A stretch of DNA of 64,000 bases from Aureimonas jatrophae (lineage in GTDB: Bacteria; Pseudomonadota; Alphaproteobacteria; Rhizobiales; Rhizobiaceae), in the NCBI RefSeq assembly GCF_900104035.1, contig NZ_FNIT01000005.1:1-64000 (forward strand), written 5' to 3'. The translations under genes were made by a program, and so were the position numbers. The notes under the pieces are model-generated. The model was given only the letters and a program-made list of their open reading frames with translations, was not told where the DNA came from and ran no database searches. Positions within the stretch are counted from its first letter, which is position 1; each line of letters begins with the position of its first letter. This document shows positions 50,843 to 61,560 of this stretch, piece after piece.

Positions 50843-51628
50843 GTGAACACCGACATCCTCGACCTTCGCGACTTCTACGCCTCGCGTCTCGGCGAGATCG
50901 CCGTGCGCTCGCTGGCCTACTCGCTCGCACCGGTCTGGAAGCCGATCCACGACGAGCGCCTCGTGGGCCTTGGCTACGCCGTCCCCTACCTCGAGCGTTT
51001 GACGGGCGACGCCGACCGCACGCTCTGCTTCATGCCGGCCGCGCAGGGAGCCGTGAACTGGCCCTTCGGGCGCCCTTCCCTGGTCGCGCTCGTTCATCCG
51101 CCCGAACTGCCGCTCGGCGACGCATCCGTCGATCGCATCCTGATGGTCCATGCGCTGGAGTTCGCCGAGAACCCCGGCGAGATGCTGAGCGAGGCGTGGC
51201 GCGTGCTCGCCCCCGGGGGCCGGATCGTGCTCGTCCTGCCCAACCGCCGCGGCGTCTGGGCGCGCTTCGAGCACACGCCCTTCGGATCGGGCCGCCCCTG
51301 GTCGCGGGGGCAGGCGACGAGCCTCCTGCGCGAGACGATGTTCACGCCGTCGGGCTTCTCGGACGCCCTGCACTTTCCACCCTTCCGGCGCGCCGCGGGC
51401 CTCAGGGTCGCGGGCGGCTTCGAGCGGGTCGGCCGGCGCTTCTGGCCGCTCTTCTGCGGCGCCATCATCATCGAGGCGACGAAGCTGGTCTATCGCGGCA
51501 TTCCGGTCACGACGCGCGAGCGCCAGCGCCTGCGCGCCATCCGTCCCGTGCTCGTGCCCCAGGGCGCACCAGCCCCCGCACTCAACCGCGAGCCGCTCGA
51601 CGCGGGCCCCGGCGATCCTATGTCGTGA
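50843..51628 (+). CDS. class I SAM-dependent methyltransferase (GTG start)
   Basis: A 261-residue methyltransferase of the rhizobial family found next to gloB. It starts NTDILDLRDFYASRLGEIA, has a degenerate SAM motif region (YAVPYLERLTGDADRTLCF) and a clear motif IV/post-I part (LPLGDASVDRILMVHALEFA, WRVLAPGGRIVLVLPNRRGVW). A GTG at 50843 is chosen from this family start; longer in-frame starts near 50714 overlap gloB's 5' end. Substrate unknown. Confidence 0.9.
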   Translation: MNTDILDLRDFYASRLGEIAVRSLAYSLAPVWKPIHDERLVGLGYAVPYLERLTGDADRTLCFMPAAQGAVNWPFGRPSLVALVHPPELPLGDASVDRILMVHALEFAENPGEMLSEAWRVLAPGGRIVLVLPNRRGVWARFEHTPFGSGRPWSRGQATSLLRETMFTPSGFSDALHFPPFRRAAGLRVAGGFERVGRRFWPLFCGAIIIEATKLVYRGIPVTTRERQRLRAIRPVLVPQGAPAPALNREPLDAGPGDPMS

Positions 51629-51679
51629 GACCGTCAGGCCGGCGAAGCATTCCAAGCCGCCGGCAACGGAGAATCGATC

Positions 51680-52663
<984 letters not shown>

Positions 52664-52678
52664 TCGCGTCCCGCGCGC

Positions 52679-53296
52679 TCAGGCGTGCGGGATGCCCTTG
52701 CTCCCCTTGTCCGCCTGATACGTGGCGGACAGGTCGGCGTAGGTCTCGCGAATGCGCTCGACGCGCGCCATCAGCTGCGCGCGCGACACCTCGTCCTCCT
52801 TCGCGATCGCGTCGAGCAATGCGTGGCTCGTCCAGTACTTGTTGACGCGATTGTAGAGCGGACGGTCCGTCGGCACGGCCTCGCGGTCCGGGTCTGGCAC
52901 CGCGTAGACCGCGCGCAGGATCTCGATGTCGTAGGGGATCGCGAACGCGTCGCGGCTGTCCTCGTAGCGAAACAGATAATGGAAGTTCCGGAAGCCCGAC
53001 CACGTGATGCCCGAGAGGCAGAGCGAGCAGGGCTCGTGGGTGGCGAGGAACAGGCAATCGGCGGGCGCGGGGCGCTCGGTCGCATCGATCTGGAAGAAGC
53101 GGCGGATCGCATGCATCTCGCCGTGCCAGAGCGGGTTCTCGGTCTCGTTGTTGGTCTCAGCGACGACCAGCCCCCCGTCCGGCCCGAGGATCGCCGCGCC
53201 GAAGAGCTTGTTGCCCCCGGCAACGCCCCGCCGCGTCAGCGGCACGATGTCCTGCTCGATCACGTCGAGCATCCGCTCGATCATCGTCGCGTCCAT
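52679..53296 (-). CDS. nucleoside/cytidine-deaminase-like zinc enzyme
   Basis: A 205-residue CDA-fold deaminase. The zinc site HGE (H58, E60) in WHGEMHAIRRFF pairs with PCSLC (C90, C93) in THEPCSLCLSG. The C-terminal part (about 115-205) carries a long tail beyond the guanine-deaminase core. It resembles rhizobial nucleoside deaminases of the guanine or cytosine type; the exact base cannot be told. Convergent with the reductase gene. Confidence 0.9.
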   Translation of the reverse strand: MDATMIERMLDVIEQDIVPLTRRGVAGGNKLFGAAILGPDGGLVVAETNNETENPLWHGEMHAIRRFFQIDATERPAPADCLFLATHEPCSLCLSGITWSGFRNFHYLFRYEDSRDAFAIPYDIEILRAVYAVPDPDREAVPTDRPLYNRVNKYWTSHALLDAIAKEDEVSRAQLMARVERIRETYADLSATYQADKGSKGIPHA

Positions 53297-53312
53297 GTCC
53301 GCCCCTTGTTTG

Positions 53313-53966
53313 TTAGCGCTTCAGAACGAACACCGCCTGCGCGCCGAAGAGGTTCCAGAACCACCAGGGCAGACGCATGCCGACCCGTTGACCGGAGGCA
53401 TCCAGCGCGATCGCGGTCTCGACCGTCGCGCCGACCTCGCGCGCGAGTTCCACGAAGTCGCGGATCGTGCAGAAGTGGATGTTGGGCGTGTCGTACCAGG
53501 CGTAGGCGAGGTTGCGCGTCACCGGCATGCGCCCCGTGAGAAGAAGGCTGAGCCGCACCGTCCAGTGACCGAAGTTCGGGAACGAAACGACCGCCCGGCG
53601 CCCGATGCGCAGCAGTTCCTCCAGGACGAGCTTCGGATTCTCGGTGGCCTGGATGGTCTGCGACAGGACGGCGTAGTCGAAGGCGCCGTCGGGATAGTGC
53701 TGAAGGTCGCGGTCCGCATCCCCCTGCACCACCGAGAGCCCGCGCCGCACGCACTCGTTGACGCCCGGTTGGCTGAGTTCGATGCCGCGCGCGTCCACGC
53801 CGCGCCGCGCCTCCAGCAGCACCATCAGCGAGCCGTCGCCGCAGCCGACATCGAGAACCCGGCTGCCGCGCTCCACGAGGTCGGCGATCAGCTTGAGGTC
53901 GACACGCCCTTCCTCCGCCACCGTGCGGGTCGTGGGAACGGGCGCCTCGTGTTCGAGCGCGGTCAT
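53313..53966 (-). CDS. metW: methionine biosynthesis protein MetW
   Basis: A 217-residue MetW, the partner needed with MetX in alphaproteobacteria. SAM-type motif [16 protein letters not shown], then [20 protein letters not shown] and the MetW blocks [22 protein letters not shown] and [15 protein letters not shown]. Its ATG (53966) overlaps the metX stop (ATGA), so the pair is coupled. Confidence 0.96.
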   Translation of the reverse strand: MTALEHEAPVPTTRTVAEEGRVDLKLIADLVERGSRVLDVGCGDGSLMVLLEARRGVDARGIELSQPGVNECVRRGLSVVQGDADRDLQHYPDGAFDYAVLSQTIQATENPKLVLEELLRIGRRAVVSFPNFGHWTVRLSLLLTGRMPVTRNLAYAWYDTPNIHFCTIRDFVELAREVGATVETAIALDASGQRVGMRLPWWFWNLFGAQAVFVLKR

Positions 53967-55147
53967 GGGTTCAGCCCTCTGGCGCGGGCGGCCGACGACA
54001 CGAAGCCGCGCACCGCGCCCGAGAACTCCGGCTCGTCGAGCAGGAAGGCGTCGTGCCCCTTGTCGGTCTCGATCTCGACGAAGGAGACCGACGCCGCGTT
54101 GGCGTTCAGCGCGTGGACGATGGCGCGGCTCTCCTCGGTCGGGAACAGCCAGTCCGACGAGAAGCTCACGAGGCAGAAGCGGGTCTGGACGCCCCGGAAG
54201 GCGTCGGCCAGGCGCCCGCCGTGCTCGGCCGCGATGTCGAAATAGTCCATGGCGCGCGTCAGGTAGAGATAGGCGTTGGCATCGAAGCGGTCGACAAAGG
54301 TCATGCCCTGGTGGCGCAGGTAGCTCTCGATCTGAAAGTCGGCGTCGAAGCCGAAGCCGACCTGTTCGCGGTCCTGCAGGTTTCGCCCGAACTTGCGCTG
54401 GAGGGCGGCCTCCGAAAGGTAGGTGACGTGCGCCGCCATGCGCGCCACCGCCAAGCCCTTGTGGGGTCGGGTGCCGGCCTGGATGTAGCGCCCGCCGTGC
54501 CATTCGGGATCGGCCATCACGGCCTGCCGACCGACCTCGTGGAAGGCGATGTTCTGCGACGAGTGGCGCGCGCCAGTCGCGATCGGCAGGGCGCAGAAGA
54601 CGCGTTCGGGATAGGCCACCGTCCACTGCAGGCACTGCATGCCGCCCATGGAGCCGCCGATCACCGCGAAGAGCTGATCGATCCCGAGCCGGTCGATCAG
54701 CATGGCCTGCGCCCGCACCATGTCGGGAATGGTGAGGACCGGAAGGTCGAGCGCGTAGGGCGTGCCCGTCGAGAGGTCGATCGAGGCCGGCCCCGTCGAG
54801 CCCATGCATGAGCCGATGACGTTGGAGCAGACCACGAAGAACCGGTCCGTATCGATCGGCTTGCCTGGCCCGATCAACGACGACCACCAGCCGGGCTTTC
54901 CCGTCACAGGACTGGCACTCGCGGCGTACTGGTCGCCCGTCAGCGCGTGGCAGACGTAGATCGCGTTGGACTTGGTCTCGTTGAGCTCGCCATAGGTTTC
55001 GTAGGCGATATGAAAGGGTGAAAGGGTCCGGCCGGCGTCGAGGCGCAGCGGCTCGTCCTTGTCGAAATAGGCGACCTTCGAGGACGGCTGGCGGGCCTCG
55101 CGCAGGCCGGCCGAGGCCTCCGGCGCGGGAGGAGCGATCGTGGACAT
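53963..55147 (-). CDS. metXA: homoserine O-acyltransferase MetX
   Basis: A 394-residue alpha/beta-hydrolase enzyme that activates homoserine for methionine synthesis. The nucleophile elbow is GGSMGGMQ, with the acid and base in the [11 protein letters not shown] and [12 protein letters not shown] blocks. Start ATG 55147 has AGGAG before it and yields the rhizobial N-terminus ([11 protein letters not shown]). Whether the acyl group is acetyl or succinyl is not fixed by inspection. No SAM riboswitch is apparent in the 127-base divergent gap to hisC. Confidence 0.96.
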   Translation of the reverse strand: MSTIAPPAPEASAGLREARQPSSKVAYFDKDEPLRLDAGRTLSPFHIAYETYGELNETKSNAIYVCHALTGDQYAASASPVTGKPGWWSSLIGPGKPIDTDRFFVVCSNVIGSCMGSTGPASIDLSTGTPYALDLPVLTIPDMVRAQAMLIDRLGIDQLFAVIGGSMGGMQCLQWTVAYPERVFCALPIATGARHSSQNIAFHEVGRQAVMADPEWHGGRYIQAGTRPHKGLAVARMAAHVTYLSEAALQRKFGRNLQDREQVGFGFDADFQIESYLRHQGMTFVDRFDANAYLYLTRAMDYFDIAAEHGGRLADAFRGVQTRFCLVSFSSDWLFPTEESRAIVHALNANAASVSFVEIETDKGHDAFLLDEPEFSGAVRGFVSSAARARGLNP

Positions 55148-55274
55148 GGCTCCTGCTATCGCCTCCCCGCGCGCGGCGCAACGCGTGCGTGCGGACGCTC
55201 CTTGAGAAGTCTCGACATCGCCTCCACCCGGGTCTATGCGCGTGCCTGTCCCTCCCGCAGCATTGGAACTGTCC

Positions 55275-56378
55275 ATGGCTTCTCCTAGCGCGCGTCCCGT
55301 CCCCCGTCCCGGCGTGATGGAGATCGAGGCCTATGTGCCGGGCAAGAGCCGCGCGCCGGACGGCGTGAAGCTTCACAAGCTGTCCTCCAACGAGACGCCC
55401 TTCGGCGCCTCGCCGCGCGTGCAGGAGGCGATCCGCGAGGTCGCTGGCCATCTCGAACTCTATCCCGACGGGCAGAGCAGCGCGCTGCGCCAGGCGATCG
55501 CCGAGGTGCACGGTGTCAACCCCGCGCGCATCCTGTGTGGCAACGGCTCGGACGAGCTTCTGGGCCTTCTGGCGCAGGGCTTCCTCCAGCCGGGCGACGA
55601 GGCGATCCACACCGAGCACGGCTTTCTCGTCTACGACATCTACATCCGCGCGGCCGGCGGCGTGCCGATGGTCGCCAAGGAGCGTGACGAGCGCGCCGAC
55701 GTCGATGCGATCCTCGCGCTCGTCACCGAGCGCACGCGCATCGTCTTCCTCGCCAATCCGAACAATCCGACCGGCACCTACCTGCCGTTCGACGAGGTGC
55801 GGCGCCTTCATGCCGGGTTGCCCGGCAATGTGCTTCTCGTCCTCGACGCGGCCTATGCCGAATACGTCAGGCGCAACGACTATGCAGCCGGCCTCGAGCT
55901 CGTGTCGGAGAACGAGAACGTCGTGATGACGCGCACCTTCTCGAAGATCCACGGCCTCGCCGCGCTGCGCGTCGGCTGGATGCTCGGGCCGGAGGGCGTG
56001 ATCGCCGCGCTCGACCGCATCCGCGGGCCGTTCAACCTCAACGCCATGGCGATCGCCGCGGGCACGGCGGCCATCCGCGACCGGCAGCACGTCGAGCGCA
56101 GCATCGCGCACAACACCGAATGGCTGGAGCGGCTGACCGCCGGGCTGGAGGCGCTCGAGCTGCGCGTGACCCCGTCGGTCGGCAACTTCCTCCTGGTTCA
56201 CTTCCCCGAGGCGGCCGGACGGACGGCGGCCGATGCCGACGCCTTCCTGACCGAGCGCGGCTTCATCCTGCGCCGCGTCGCGGGCTACGGATTTCCGAAC
56301 GCGCTGCGCATGACGGTCGGCACCGCGGAGGCCAACGAAGGCGTCCTCGCCGCGCTCACGGAGTTCACCGCCCGATGA
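55275..56378 (+). CDS. hisC: histidinol-phosphate aminotransferase, may also serve aromatic amino acids
   Basis: A 367-residue class I/II PLP aminotransferase. The PLP lysine lies in [15 protein letters not shown], and NPNNPTGTY and AYAEY are conserved. The neighbour is tyrC, a pairing seen in rhizobia where this HisC-like enzyme also serves prephenate or phenylpyruvate amination. Start ATG 55275 gives the family N-terminus ([19 protein letters not shown]). Overlaps tyrC by ATGA. Confidence 0.95.
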   Translation: MASPSARPVPRPGVMEIEAYVPGKSRAPDGVKLHKLSSNETPFGASPRVQEAIREVAGHLELYPDGQSSALRQAIAEVHGVNPARILCGNGSDELLGLLAQGFLQPGDEAIHTEHGFLVYDIYIRAAGGVPMVAKERDERADVDAILALVTERTRIVFLANPNNPTGTYLPFDEVRRLHAGLPGNVLLVLDAAYAEYVRRNDYAAGLELVSENENVVMTRTFSKIHGLAALRVGWMLGPEGVIAALDRIRGPFNLNAMAIAAGTAAIRDRQHVERSIAHNTEWLERLTAGLEALELRVTPSVGNFLLVHFPEAAGRTAADADAFLTERGFILRRVAGYGFPNALRMTVGTAEANEGVLAALTEFTAR

Positions 56379-57340
56379 GCGAGTTCCTGTTCGAAAAGGT
56401 CGCGCTGATCGGCATCGGCCTCATCGGCTCGTCGATCGCGATCAACATCCGCGAGCGGGGCCTGGCGCGCGAGGTCGCGATCGCGACCCGCCGCGAGGAG
56501 ACGCTGCGCCGCGCCGAGGAGCTGCGCCTCGGCTCGAGCTTCCATCTCGACCCGGCCGAGGCCGTGCGCGACGCCGACCTCGTGATCCTGTGCCTTCCGG
56601 TCGGCTCCTGCGGCGCGGCGACCGAGGCGATGGCCAAGGGTCTGAAGCCCGGCGCGATCGTCACCGATGTCGGCTCGGTCAAGGGCGCGATTGTGCGGGA
56701 TGTGGGCCCGCACCTGCCCGCCCACGTCCACTTCGTGCCGGGACACCCGATCGCGGGCACCGAGCAGTCGGGACCCGACGCGGGCTTCCTCGAGCTCTTC
56801 GAGAACCGTTGGACGATCCTGACGCCCCTGCCCGACACCGACGAGGCGGCGACAGAAGCCCTGCGACGCTTCTGGGAGGCGACCGGGGCGATGGTCGAGG
56901 TCATGACGCCCGAGCACCACGACATGGTGCTCGCGATCGTCAGCCATGTGCCGCACCTCATCGCCTACAATATCGTGGGCACCGCCGCGGACCTCGAGAC
57001 CGTGACGCAGTCCGAGGTCATCAAGTTCTCGGCGTCCGGCTTTCGCGACTTCACGCGCATCGCGGCCTCCGACCCGACCATGTGGCGCGACATCTTCCTG
57101 ACCAACCGCGAGGCGGTGCTGGAGATGCTGTCGCGATTCTCCGAGGACCTCGCCTCGCTGCAGCGGGCCATCCGCTGGGCGGACGGCGAGGCGCTGTTCG
57201 ACCTCTTCACCCGCACGCGCGCCATCCGCCGCTCCATCGTGCAGGCGGGCCAGGATACGGAGGAAGCCAACTTCGGCCGCCTCAAGCCGCGCCGGGGCGA
57301 CCCGTGGAACGAGAAGGGTACGACGGCGCCGGGCGAATGA
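56375..57340 (+). CDS. tyrC: prephenate/arogenate dehydrogenase
   Basis: A 321-residue NAD(P)-dependent dehydrogenase of tyrosine synthesis. NAD motif [14 protein letters not shown], prephenate-binding [15 protein letters not shown] and [12 protein letters not shown] are present. The ATG overlaps the hisC stop, so both are translated from one message. Cyclohexadienyl, prephenate or arogenate specificity cannot be settled from sequence. Its 3' end lies 3 bases from the convergent DUF2125 stop. Confidence 0.96.
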   Translation: MSEFLFEKVALIGIGLIGSSIAINIRERGLAREVAIATRREETLRRAEELRLGSSFHLDPAEAVRDADLVILCLPVGSCGAATEAMAKGLKPGAIVTDVGSVKGAIVRDVGPHLPAHVHFVPGHPIAGTEQSGPDAGFLELFENRWTILTPLPDTDEAATEALRRFWEATGAMVEVMTPEHHDMVLAIVSHVPHLIAYNIVGTAADLETVTQSEVIKFSASGFRDFTRIAASDPTMWRDIFLTNREAVLEMLSRFSEDLASLQRAIRWADGEALFDLFTRTRAIRRSIVQAGQDTEEANFGRLKPRRGDPWNEKGTTAPGE

Positions 57341-57343
57341 AGG

Positions 57344-58384
57344 TCAGATCGGCGGCAGACGCCCGAGCGGGATGAAGCCAAGGCGCATCTCGCCGTTGCG
57401 GACCTGGACGTCGATCACGCTCGTGCCGTTCTCCTGCCGGCCGGCAAAGGTGATGGCGCCGGCCACCGCCTGCATCACGCCGCCGAGCCCCGGCACGAGC
57501 GCGTTGACGGCGCCCGCGATCCGGTCGGCGTCGGCGACCGCCAGGCGGAAGTCGCCCGAGATACGGCCGTCGGCCGCGATCTGGAACGGACCCGACAAGG
57601 CGACGCTGCCTGGCACGTTGTCGGCGAAGGCGAAGGACACGTTGCGCAGTTGCCCGGAGCGCCCGCGCAGCGCCTCGTCCAGCCGACCGCCCGGCACGCC
57701 GCGCACCAGCCAGTCGCCTGCGCTATCGACGCTGACGTCGGCCAGGACGTTGAGCGAGGGAAGCGCGACGCCGTTCGGCAGCTGACCGGCCACGCCATCG
57801 TCGCTGAGGGCGGCCAGCAGCGTTTCACCGTTGCGTGCCAGATGGATCTCGAGCCGCTGCGAGGTGAGGAGCGGCGCCTGCGCGGCGCCACCATCAGCGC
57901 TTCGGATCGCCAAGGCCGGCTGATCCACGGCCAGCGACATGCGCATCAACCCTTGCGTGAACAGGTTGGTGGACGCCTGGGCAAGCTCCCACGTCATCTC
58001 CAAAGGCGGAAGGTTCGGTGCATCGACGAGCAGCGGCCCGTCGAGTTCGCCGACGATGCGCGTCGGGTCGTAGATCTGCGCGGCGGTCCGCAACGCGCCG
58101 GCGCTCGCCTTGATGCCGGAGCTCGCCGACTCGACGGCGATGCTGTCGCAGTGAAGACCGATGCGGAAGGGATAGCCGAAGACCTTCCGGTTCGGGCAGT
58201 CGATCGTGGTTCCGCCGCCGGCCGCCGCGTCGAGGGCGGAGCTGACGCGCGCATCCAGCTCGCGCGCTAGGTAGAACCAGGCGGCGGTCCCCACGACGGC
58301 GAGGATCAGGACGAGGGCGCCGACCCAGACGAAGACGCGCATCGCACCCGAGCGCTTGCGCTCGTCCGTCCTTGCGTTCGCCAT
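57344..58384 (-). CDS. DUF2125 membrane-anchored periplasmic protein
   Basis: A 346-residue protein with a single N-terminal transmembrane helix (about 16-40, VFVWVGALVLILAVVGTAAWFYL) and a large periplasmic domain typical of DUF2125 (GGTTIDCPNRKVFGYPFRIG, then DSIAVES and the beta-rich C-terminal half). The family is restricted mostly to alphaproteobacteria and its function is not established. Start 58384 gives a basic cytoplasmic head (ANARTDERKRSGAMR). Confidence 0.93.
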   Translation of the reverse strand: MANARTDERKRSGAMRVFVWVGALVLILAVVGTAAWFYLARELDARVSSALDAAAGGGTTIDCPNRKVFGYPFRIGLHCDSIAVESASSGIKASAGALRTAAQIYDPTRIVGELDGPLLVDAPNLPPLEMTWELAQASTNLFTQGLMRMSLAVDQPALAIRSADGGAAQAPLLTSQRLEIHLARNGETLLAALSDDGVAGQLPNGVALPSLNVLADVSVDSAGDWLVRGVPGGRLDEALRGRSGQLRNVSFAFADNVPGSVALSGPFQIAADGRISGDFRLAVADADRIAGAVNALVPGLGGVMQAVAGAITFAGRQENGTSVIDVQVRNGEMRLGFIPLGRLPPI

Positions 58385-58457
58385 GATCCGATCCTTTCTG
58401 TCGAGCCGCAGATTCGCGGCGCCTTGTGGCGCCTGCTGGGCCGAGATGGCAAGGACG

Positions 58458-58970
58458 ATGACGGAATTTTGGGTCTTCGGATACGGTTCGCTGATCTGGC
58501 GACCGGGCTTCGAGTTCGAGGAACGGGGCAAGGCAAGGCTCGCGGGCTTCCACCGATCGCTCTGCGTCCATTCCTATGTTCATCGCGGAACGCCGGAGAG
58601 GCCCGGCCTCGTGTTCGGCCTGGACCGGGGCGGCTCCTGCGTCGGCATGGCGTACCGGGTGGCCGAGGAACAGCGCGAGACGACGCTGCAATACCTTCGC
58701 GAGCGCGAACTCGTCACCAACGTTTATCTGGAAACGGTGCTGCCCGTGCGGCTCGCGGACGGGCGCCTCGTTCGGGCCGTCACCTACGTCGTGGATCGGG
58801 GCCACGCGCAATATGCCGGACGCATCGAGGTGGCGGACGCCGCCCGTCTCGTGGCGCGTTCGCACGGCCGATCCGGCCCCAACGTCGATTACGTCCGCTC
58901 GGCGCTGGCCGAGATCCGGGCCCTCGGGCTACGGGACCCATGGCTGGAGGGGGTCGTCGCCCGGCTCTAG
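58458..58970 (+). CDS. ChaC-like gamma-glutamylcyclotransferase
   Basis: A 170-residue enzyme of the ChaC/GGCT fold, which in relatives cleaves glutathione to 5-oxoproline and Cys-Gly. The N-terminal substrate loop WVFGYGSLIWRPGFEFEERG and the ETVLPVRLADG and HAQYAGRIE blocks are present. The start at 58458 has AAGG four bases upstream; an alternative ATG is at 58446. Divergent from DUF2125. A glutathione role would fit with gloB and grxC elsewhere in the window but is inference. Confidence 0.93.
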   Translation: MTEFWVFGYGSLIWRPGFEFEERGKARLAGFHRSLCVHSYVHRGTPERPGLVFGLDRGGSCVGMAYRVAEEQRETTLQYLRERELVTNVYLETVLPVRLADGRLVRAVTYVVDRGHAQYAGRIEVADAARLVARSHGRSGPNVDYVRSALAEIRALGLRDPWLEGVVARL

Positions 58971-58983
58971 CGAAAGGCTCGCC

Positions 58984-59763
58984 TCAAGCGGGAGCGCGAC
59001 CGAGATGGACCGCCACGAGCTCGCTCATCGGCAGGTCGGGATGCTCGACATAGGCCTGGCGCATGAGGGCGAGCGAGCGAGCCTCGACGCGCTCCCGGAG
59101 CAACGCCACGAACGCCTCGCGCTCCAGTCCCGGCGCGATCGGCTCCAGGAACTCGGCGCGGATCGTCCCCGGCTGGCGCCGCACCGCCTGGCGCGGCCAG
59201 AACAGGCCGGAGTTCAGCGCCATCGGAGCGACGGGAATGCGCAGCTTCTCGTAGAGGAAATGAATGCCGGGCCGATAGTTCGGCGCCGCCCCCGGGGCCG
59301 AACGCGTGCCCTCGGGAAAGATCACGATCTGGCGCCCCTCGCGCACCGCACGTTCGGCTCCCGCGAGAAGCGACGGCAGAACGGCGCCGCGCTTGCGCCG
59401 GTCGACCGGAATCATGCCCATGCGACGCGCGTACCAGCCGAAAACCGGGATCCGCATCAGCTCCTTCTTCAGGATGAAGGTGGGCTTCTCGACCTCCGGC
59501 AGGATGGCAATGACCTCCCAGAAGCTCTGGTGCTTGGCGGCGACGATCAAGGGACCGCTGGGAAGGTTTCCTTGCCCGGTGATCGCGGAGCGCGTTCCAG
59601 CGACCATGCGCAGCAGCCACAAGCTCGACTGGGCCCATCGCTTGACGATCCGCCAGCGCGTCGCCTCCGGCAGGAAGAAGAAGACGGGCAGGTAGAGAAG
59701 CAGCTGCCCGACGAGGTTCGCATAGAACAGAACCTGAAAGGCGAGCGATCGAAACAGGGTCAT
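58984..59763 (-). CDS. plsC: 1-acyl-glycerol-3-phosphate acyltransferase
   Basis: A 259-residue membrane acyltransferase that makes phosphatidic acid. An N-terminal hydrophobic segment (about 8-32) precedes motif I, KHQSFWEV (HX4E), motif II GWYARRMGMIPVDRRK, motif III FPEGTRSAPG and motif IV region PVAPMALNSG. The Glu in place of the textbook Asp of HX4D is a known variation of this bacterial subgroup. Converges on the ChaC-like gene with a 13-base gap. Confidence 0.95.
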   Translation of the reverse strand: MTLFRSLAFQVLFYANLVGQLLLYLPVFFFLPEATRWRIVKRWAQSSLWLLRMVAGTRSAITGQGNLPSGPLIVAAKHQSFWEVIAILPEVEKPTFILKKELMRIPVFGWYARRMGMIPVDRRKRGAVLPSLLAGAERAVREGRQIVIFPEGTRSAPGAAPNYRPGIHFLYEKLRIPVAPMALNSGLFWPRQAVRRQPGTIRAEFLEPIAPGLEREAFVALLRERVEARSLALMRQAYVEHPDLPMSELVAVHLGRAPA

Positions 59764-59852
59764 GCGGTCCGGAAACTATCTGCCTCGAGGGTCGTGCGTG
59801 AGGTTTCTAAGGCCGCTGCGGCGCGAGGGAAAGCCGCATCGTGCGCGTCGGG

Positions 59853-60563
59853 TCAACCGATCCGGGCGATCCTGTGCGACCGGGCCCGCGTGAGGTCGAG
59901 GCCGAAGCTCTGGCGCAACTTCACGGCGATGACCTTGGCATACTCGGTTGCCAGCAGCCGCAGGCCCAGCCGGCTCGGCCAGCCGTCGCTGCGCCAGAGC
60001 TTGTCGGGCGAGACCGGATAGGGAACGACGTCCGGCGCGTTCTCGATGTCGGCCAGCTCCAGCAGCGAGCGCGGCACATGGTAGTCGCTGGTGACGAGGA
60101 AGAGGCGCGTGAAGCCGTGCTCGTGCGCCCAGCGGGCCGTCATCTCGGCGTTGCCGATCGTGTTCAGCGCCTCGTAGTCGAGATCGACGCAGCAGTCGAA
60201 CAGCTTGCGATCCTCGCCGGTGGTGCGGGCCAGCGCCGCCGCGCTGGTATCGCGGTTGACGCCGGACACGAGCAGCCGCCGGCCATGGCCCTCCCGCAGC
60301 AATCGCAGGCCCTGGGCGAGCCGCTGCTCGCCGCCAGTCAGGACGACGATGCCGTCGGCCTCGCCCGCCACGGGCGGCGTCGACAAGAGGGCGACGTCCC
60401 GCGCGAACCGAATGAAGCCGCCCGCCAGATAGGCGCCGCCCGCCAGCATCGCGAAGGCGAGCAGAAACGCCAGCGCGCGAAGGCCCCGCCGCGGCCGCGC
60501 GGTGGTCCGGGCCGGGCGTCGGATGCCGTGCGCCTCCCGTTCCGGTTCGCTGCGTTCCGTCAT
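59853..60563 (-). CDS. YdcF/ElyC-type DUF218 membrane protein
   Basis: A 236-residue protein with one transmembrane segment (about 27-50, LRALAFLLAFAMLAGGAYLA) and a DUF218 domain (VVLTGGEQRLAQGLRLLREG, LVSGVNRD, FDYEALNTIGNA-like LDYEALNTIGNAEMTARWA, and VTSDYHVPRS). Members such as SanA and ElyC act in envelope integrity. It lies downstream of ftsEX on the same strand, separated by 31 bases, and may share its transcript. Confidence 0.93.
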   Translation of the reverse strand: MTERSEPEREAHGIRRPARTTARPRRGLRALAFLLAFAMLAGGAYLAGGFIRFARDVALLSTPPVAGEADGIVVLTGGEQRLAQGLRLLREGHGRRLLVSGVNRDTSAAALARTTGEDRKLFDCCVDLDYEALNTIGNAEMTARWAHEHGFTRLFLVTSDYHVPRSLLELADIENAPDVVPYPVSPDKLWRSDGWPSRLGLRLLATEYAKVIAVKLRQSFGLDLTRARSHRIARIG

Positions 60564-60594
60564 GACGGATGAATGTCCGAAGCGCGTTGGCGGT

Positions 60595-61560
60595 TCATCG
60601 CTCCACCGGCGAAAGCATGTCGATGGCTGCGAGTTGACGCGTCACGGTCCAGCGCGAGGTGACGGCGGTGAGGCCGCCGATCAGGACGATCAGGAACAGG
60701 ACGCCGCCGTAGCCGGTCCAGCCGATCGCGAAGGAGCCGAACAGGGCGCTGATCTGGTCGGCCTCCGGCGTCGCCTGATTGGCCTGCGTCCAGCGGCCGA
60801 TCAGAAGGAACACGAGCAGCGCCGCGACCCCGCCCGCCAGCGCGCCGAGAAGGCCGAGCCGCAGGAAGTGGCGCTGGAACTCGGCTGCTATGAACGTGCC
60901 GCGCGCACCGACGAAGTGCAGCACCTCGATGATGTGACGGTTGCCGCTCATGGCGCCCCGCGTCGCGAAGACCACGGTCAGGATCGTCGCCACCATGACG
61001 AGGGCGAGGATCGCAACCCCGATCAGGACGGTGGCATGCGCCATGGAAACGAGACGCGAGACCCAGGCGCGGTGATCGTCGAGGCTGGCCTGCGGCACGC
61101 TCGCGCGCACGGCGGCGGCGAGAGCGGTGAAGTCCGGCGGGCTGCTCTCGTCGATCGAGACGATCACGAGCCGCGGCACCGGCAGGTCGTCGAGGTCCAG
61201 ACCGCTGCCGAGCCAGGGCTCGAGGAGCCGCGCCGTCGCGGCGTCGTCCAGCGTCTGCGCGCCGGTGACGCCCGGCGTCGCGCGTGCCAGCGCCTCGATA
61301 CGGCCGAGCGCATCCGCCATGTCGAGGCCGTCGTCGGGGCGGATCTGGATCGTGACCTCGCGCGCGATCTGCGATTGCCAGTCGGCCGCGGTATCGGCGA
61401 CCAGCGTAACGGCCCCGAGCGTCAGGCTGGCCAGAAAGGTCATGATCGCGATCACGGTCAAAAGCGCCCGGCCGGCGACATTGGCGGGCGGCACGATCGG
61501 CGTCGGACGCGCGCGGTGCTTGCCTGCGACGGCTGCGGGAGCGGCGGCGATCTCAGTCAT
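60595..61560 (-). CDS. ftsX: cell division protein FtsX
   Basis: A 321-residue ABC permease-like protein with four transmembrane segments: one near 33-55 (LLTVIAIMTFLASLTLG) and three in the C-terminal half, plus a periplasmic domain between TM1 and TM2 (about 60-170). FtsEX regulates peptidoglycan hydrolases at the septum. Its start overlaps the ftsE stop by 8 bases, so the pair is coupled. The likely client hydrolase could be the M23-type proteins, but that is not shown. Confidence 0.96.
   Translation of the reverse strand: MTEIAAAPAAVAGKHRARPTPIVPPANVAGRALLTVIAIMTFLASLTLGAVTLVADTAADWQSQIAREVTIQIRPDDGLDMADALGRIEALARATPGVTGAQTLDDAATARLLEPWLGSGLDLDDLPVPRLVIVSIDESSPPDFTALAAAVRASVPQASLDDHRAWVSRLVSMAHATVLIGVAILALVMVATILTVVFATRGAMSGNRHIIEVLHFVGARGTFIAAEFQRHFLRLGLLGALAGGVAALLVFLLIGRWTQANQATPEADQISALFGSFAIGWTGYGGVLFLIVLIGGLTAVTSRWTVTRQLAAIDMLSPVER

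Noticed and set aside
55148-55274. A SAM-II riboswitch before metX, as in some alphaproteobacteria.
   Set aside because: The 127-base gap lacks the conserved SAM-II sequence blocks and pseudoknot; only a plain Shine-Dalgarno is visible.
53313-56201. A 962-codon open frame on the minus strand running from metW up through hisC.
   Set aside because: Only the last 217 residues (from 53966) are MetW. The upstream part is out of frame with metX and antisense to hisC.
58984-59763. HX4E in place of HX4D in PlsC as a sign of a broken enzyme.
   Set aside because: KHQSxWE-type motifs are normal in this bacterial PlsC subgroup and the remaining motifs are intact.
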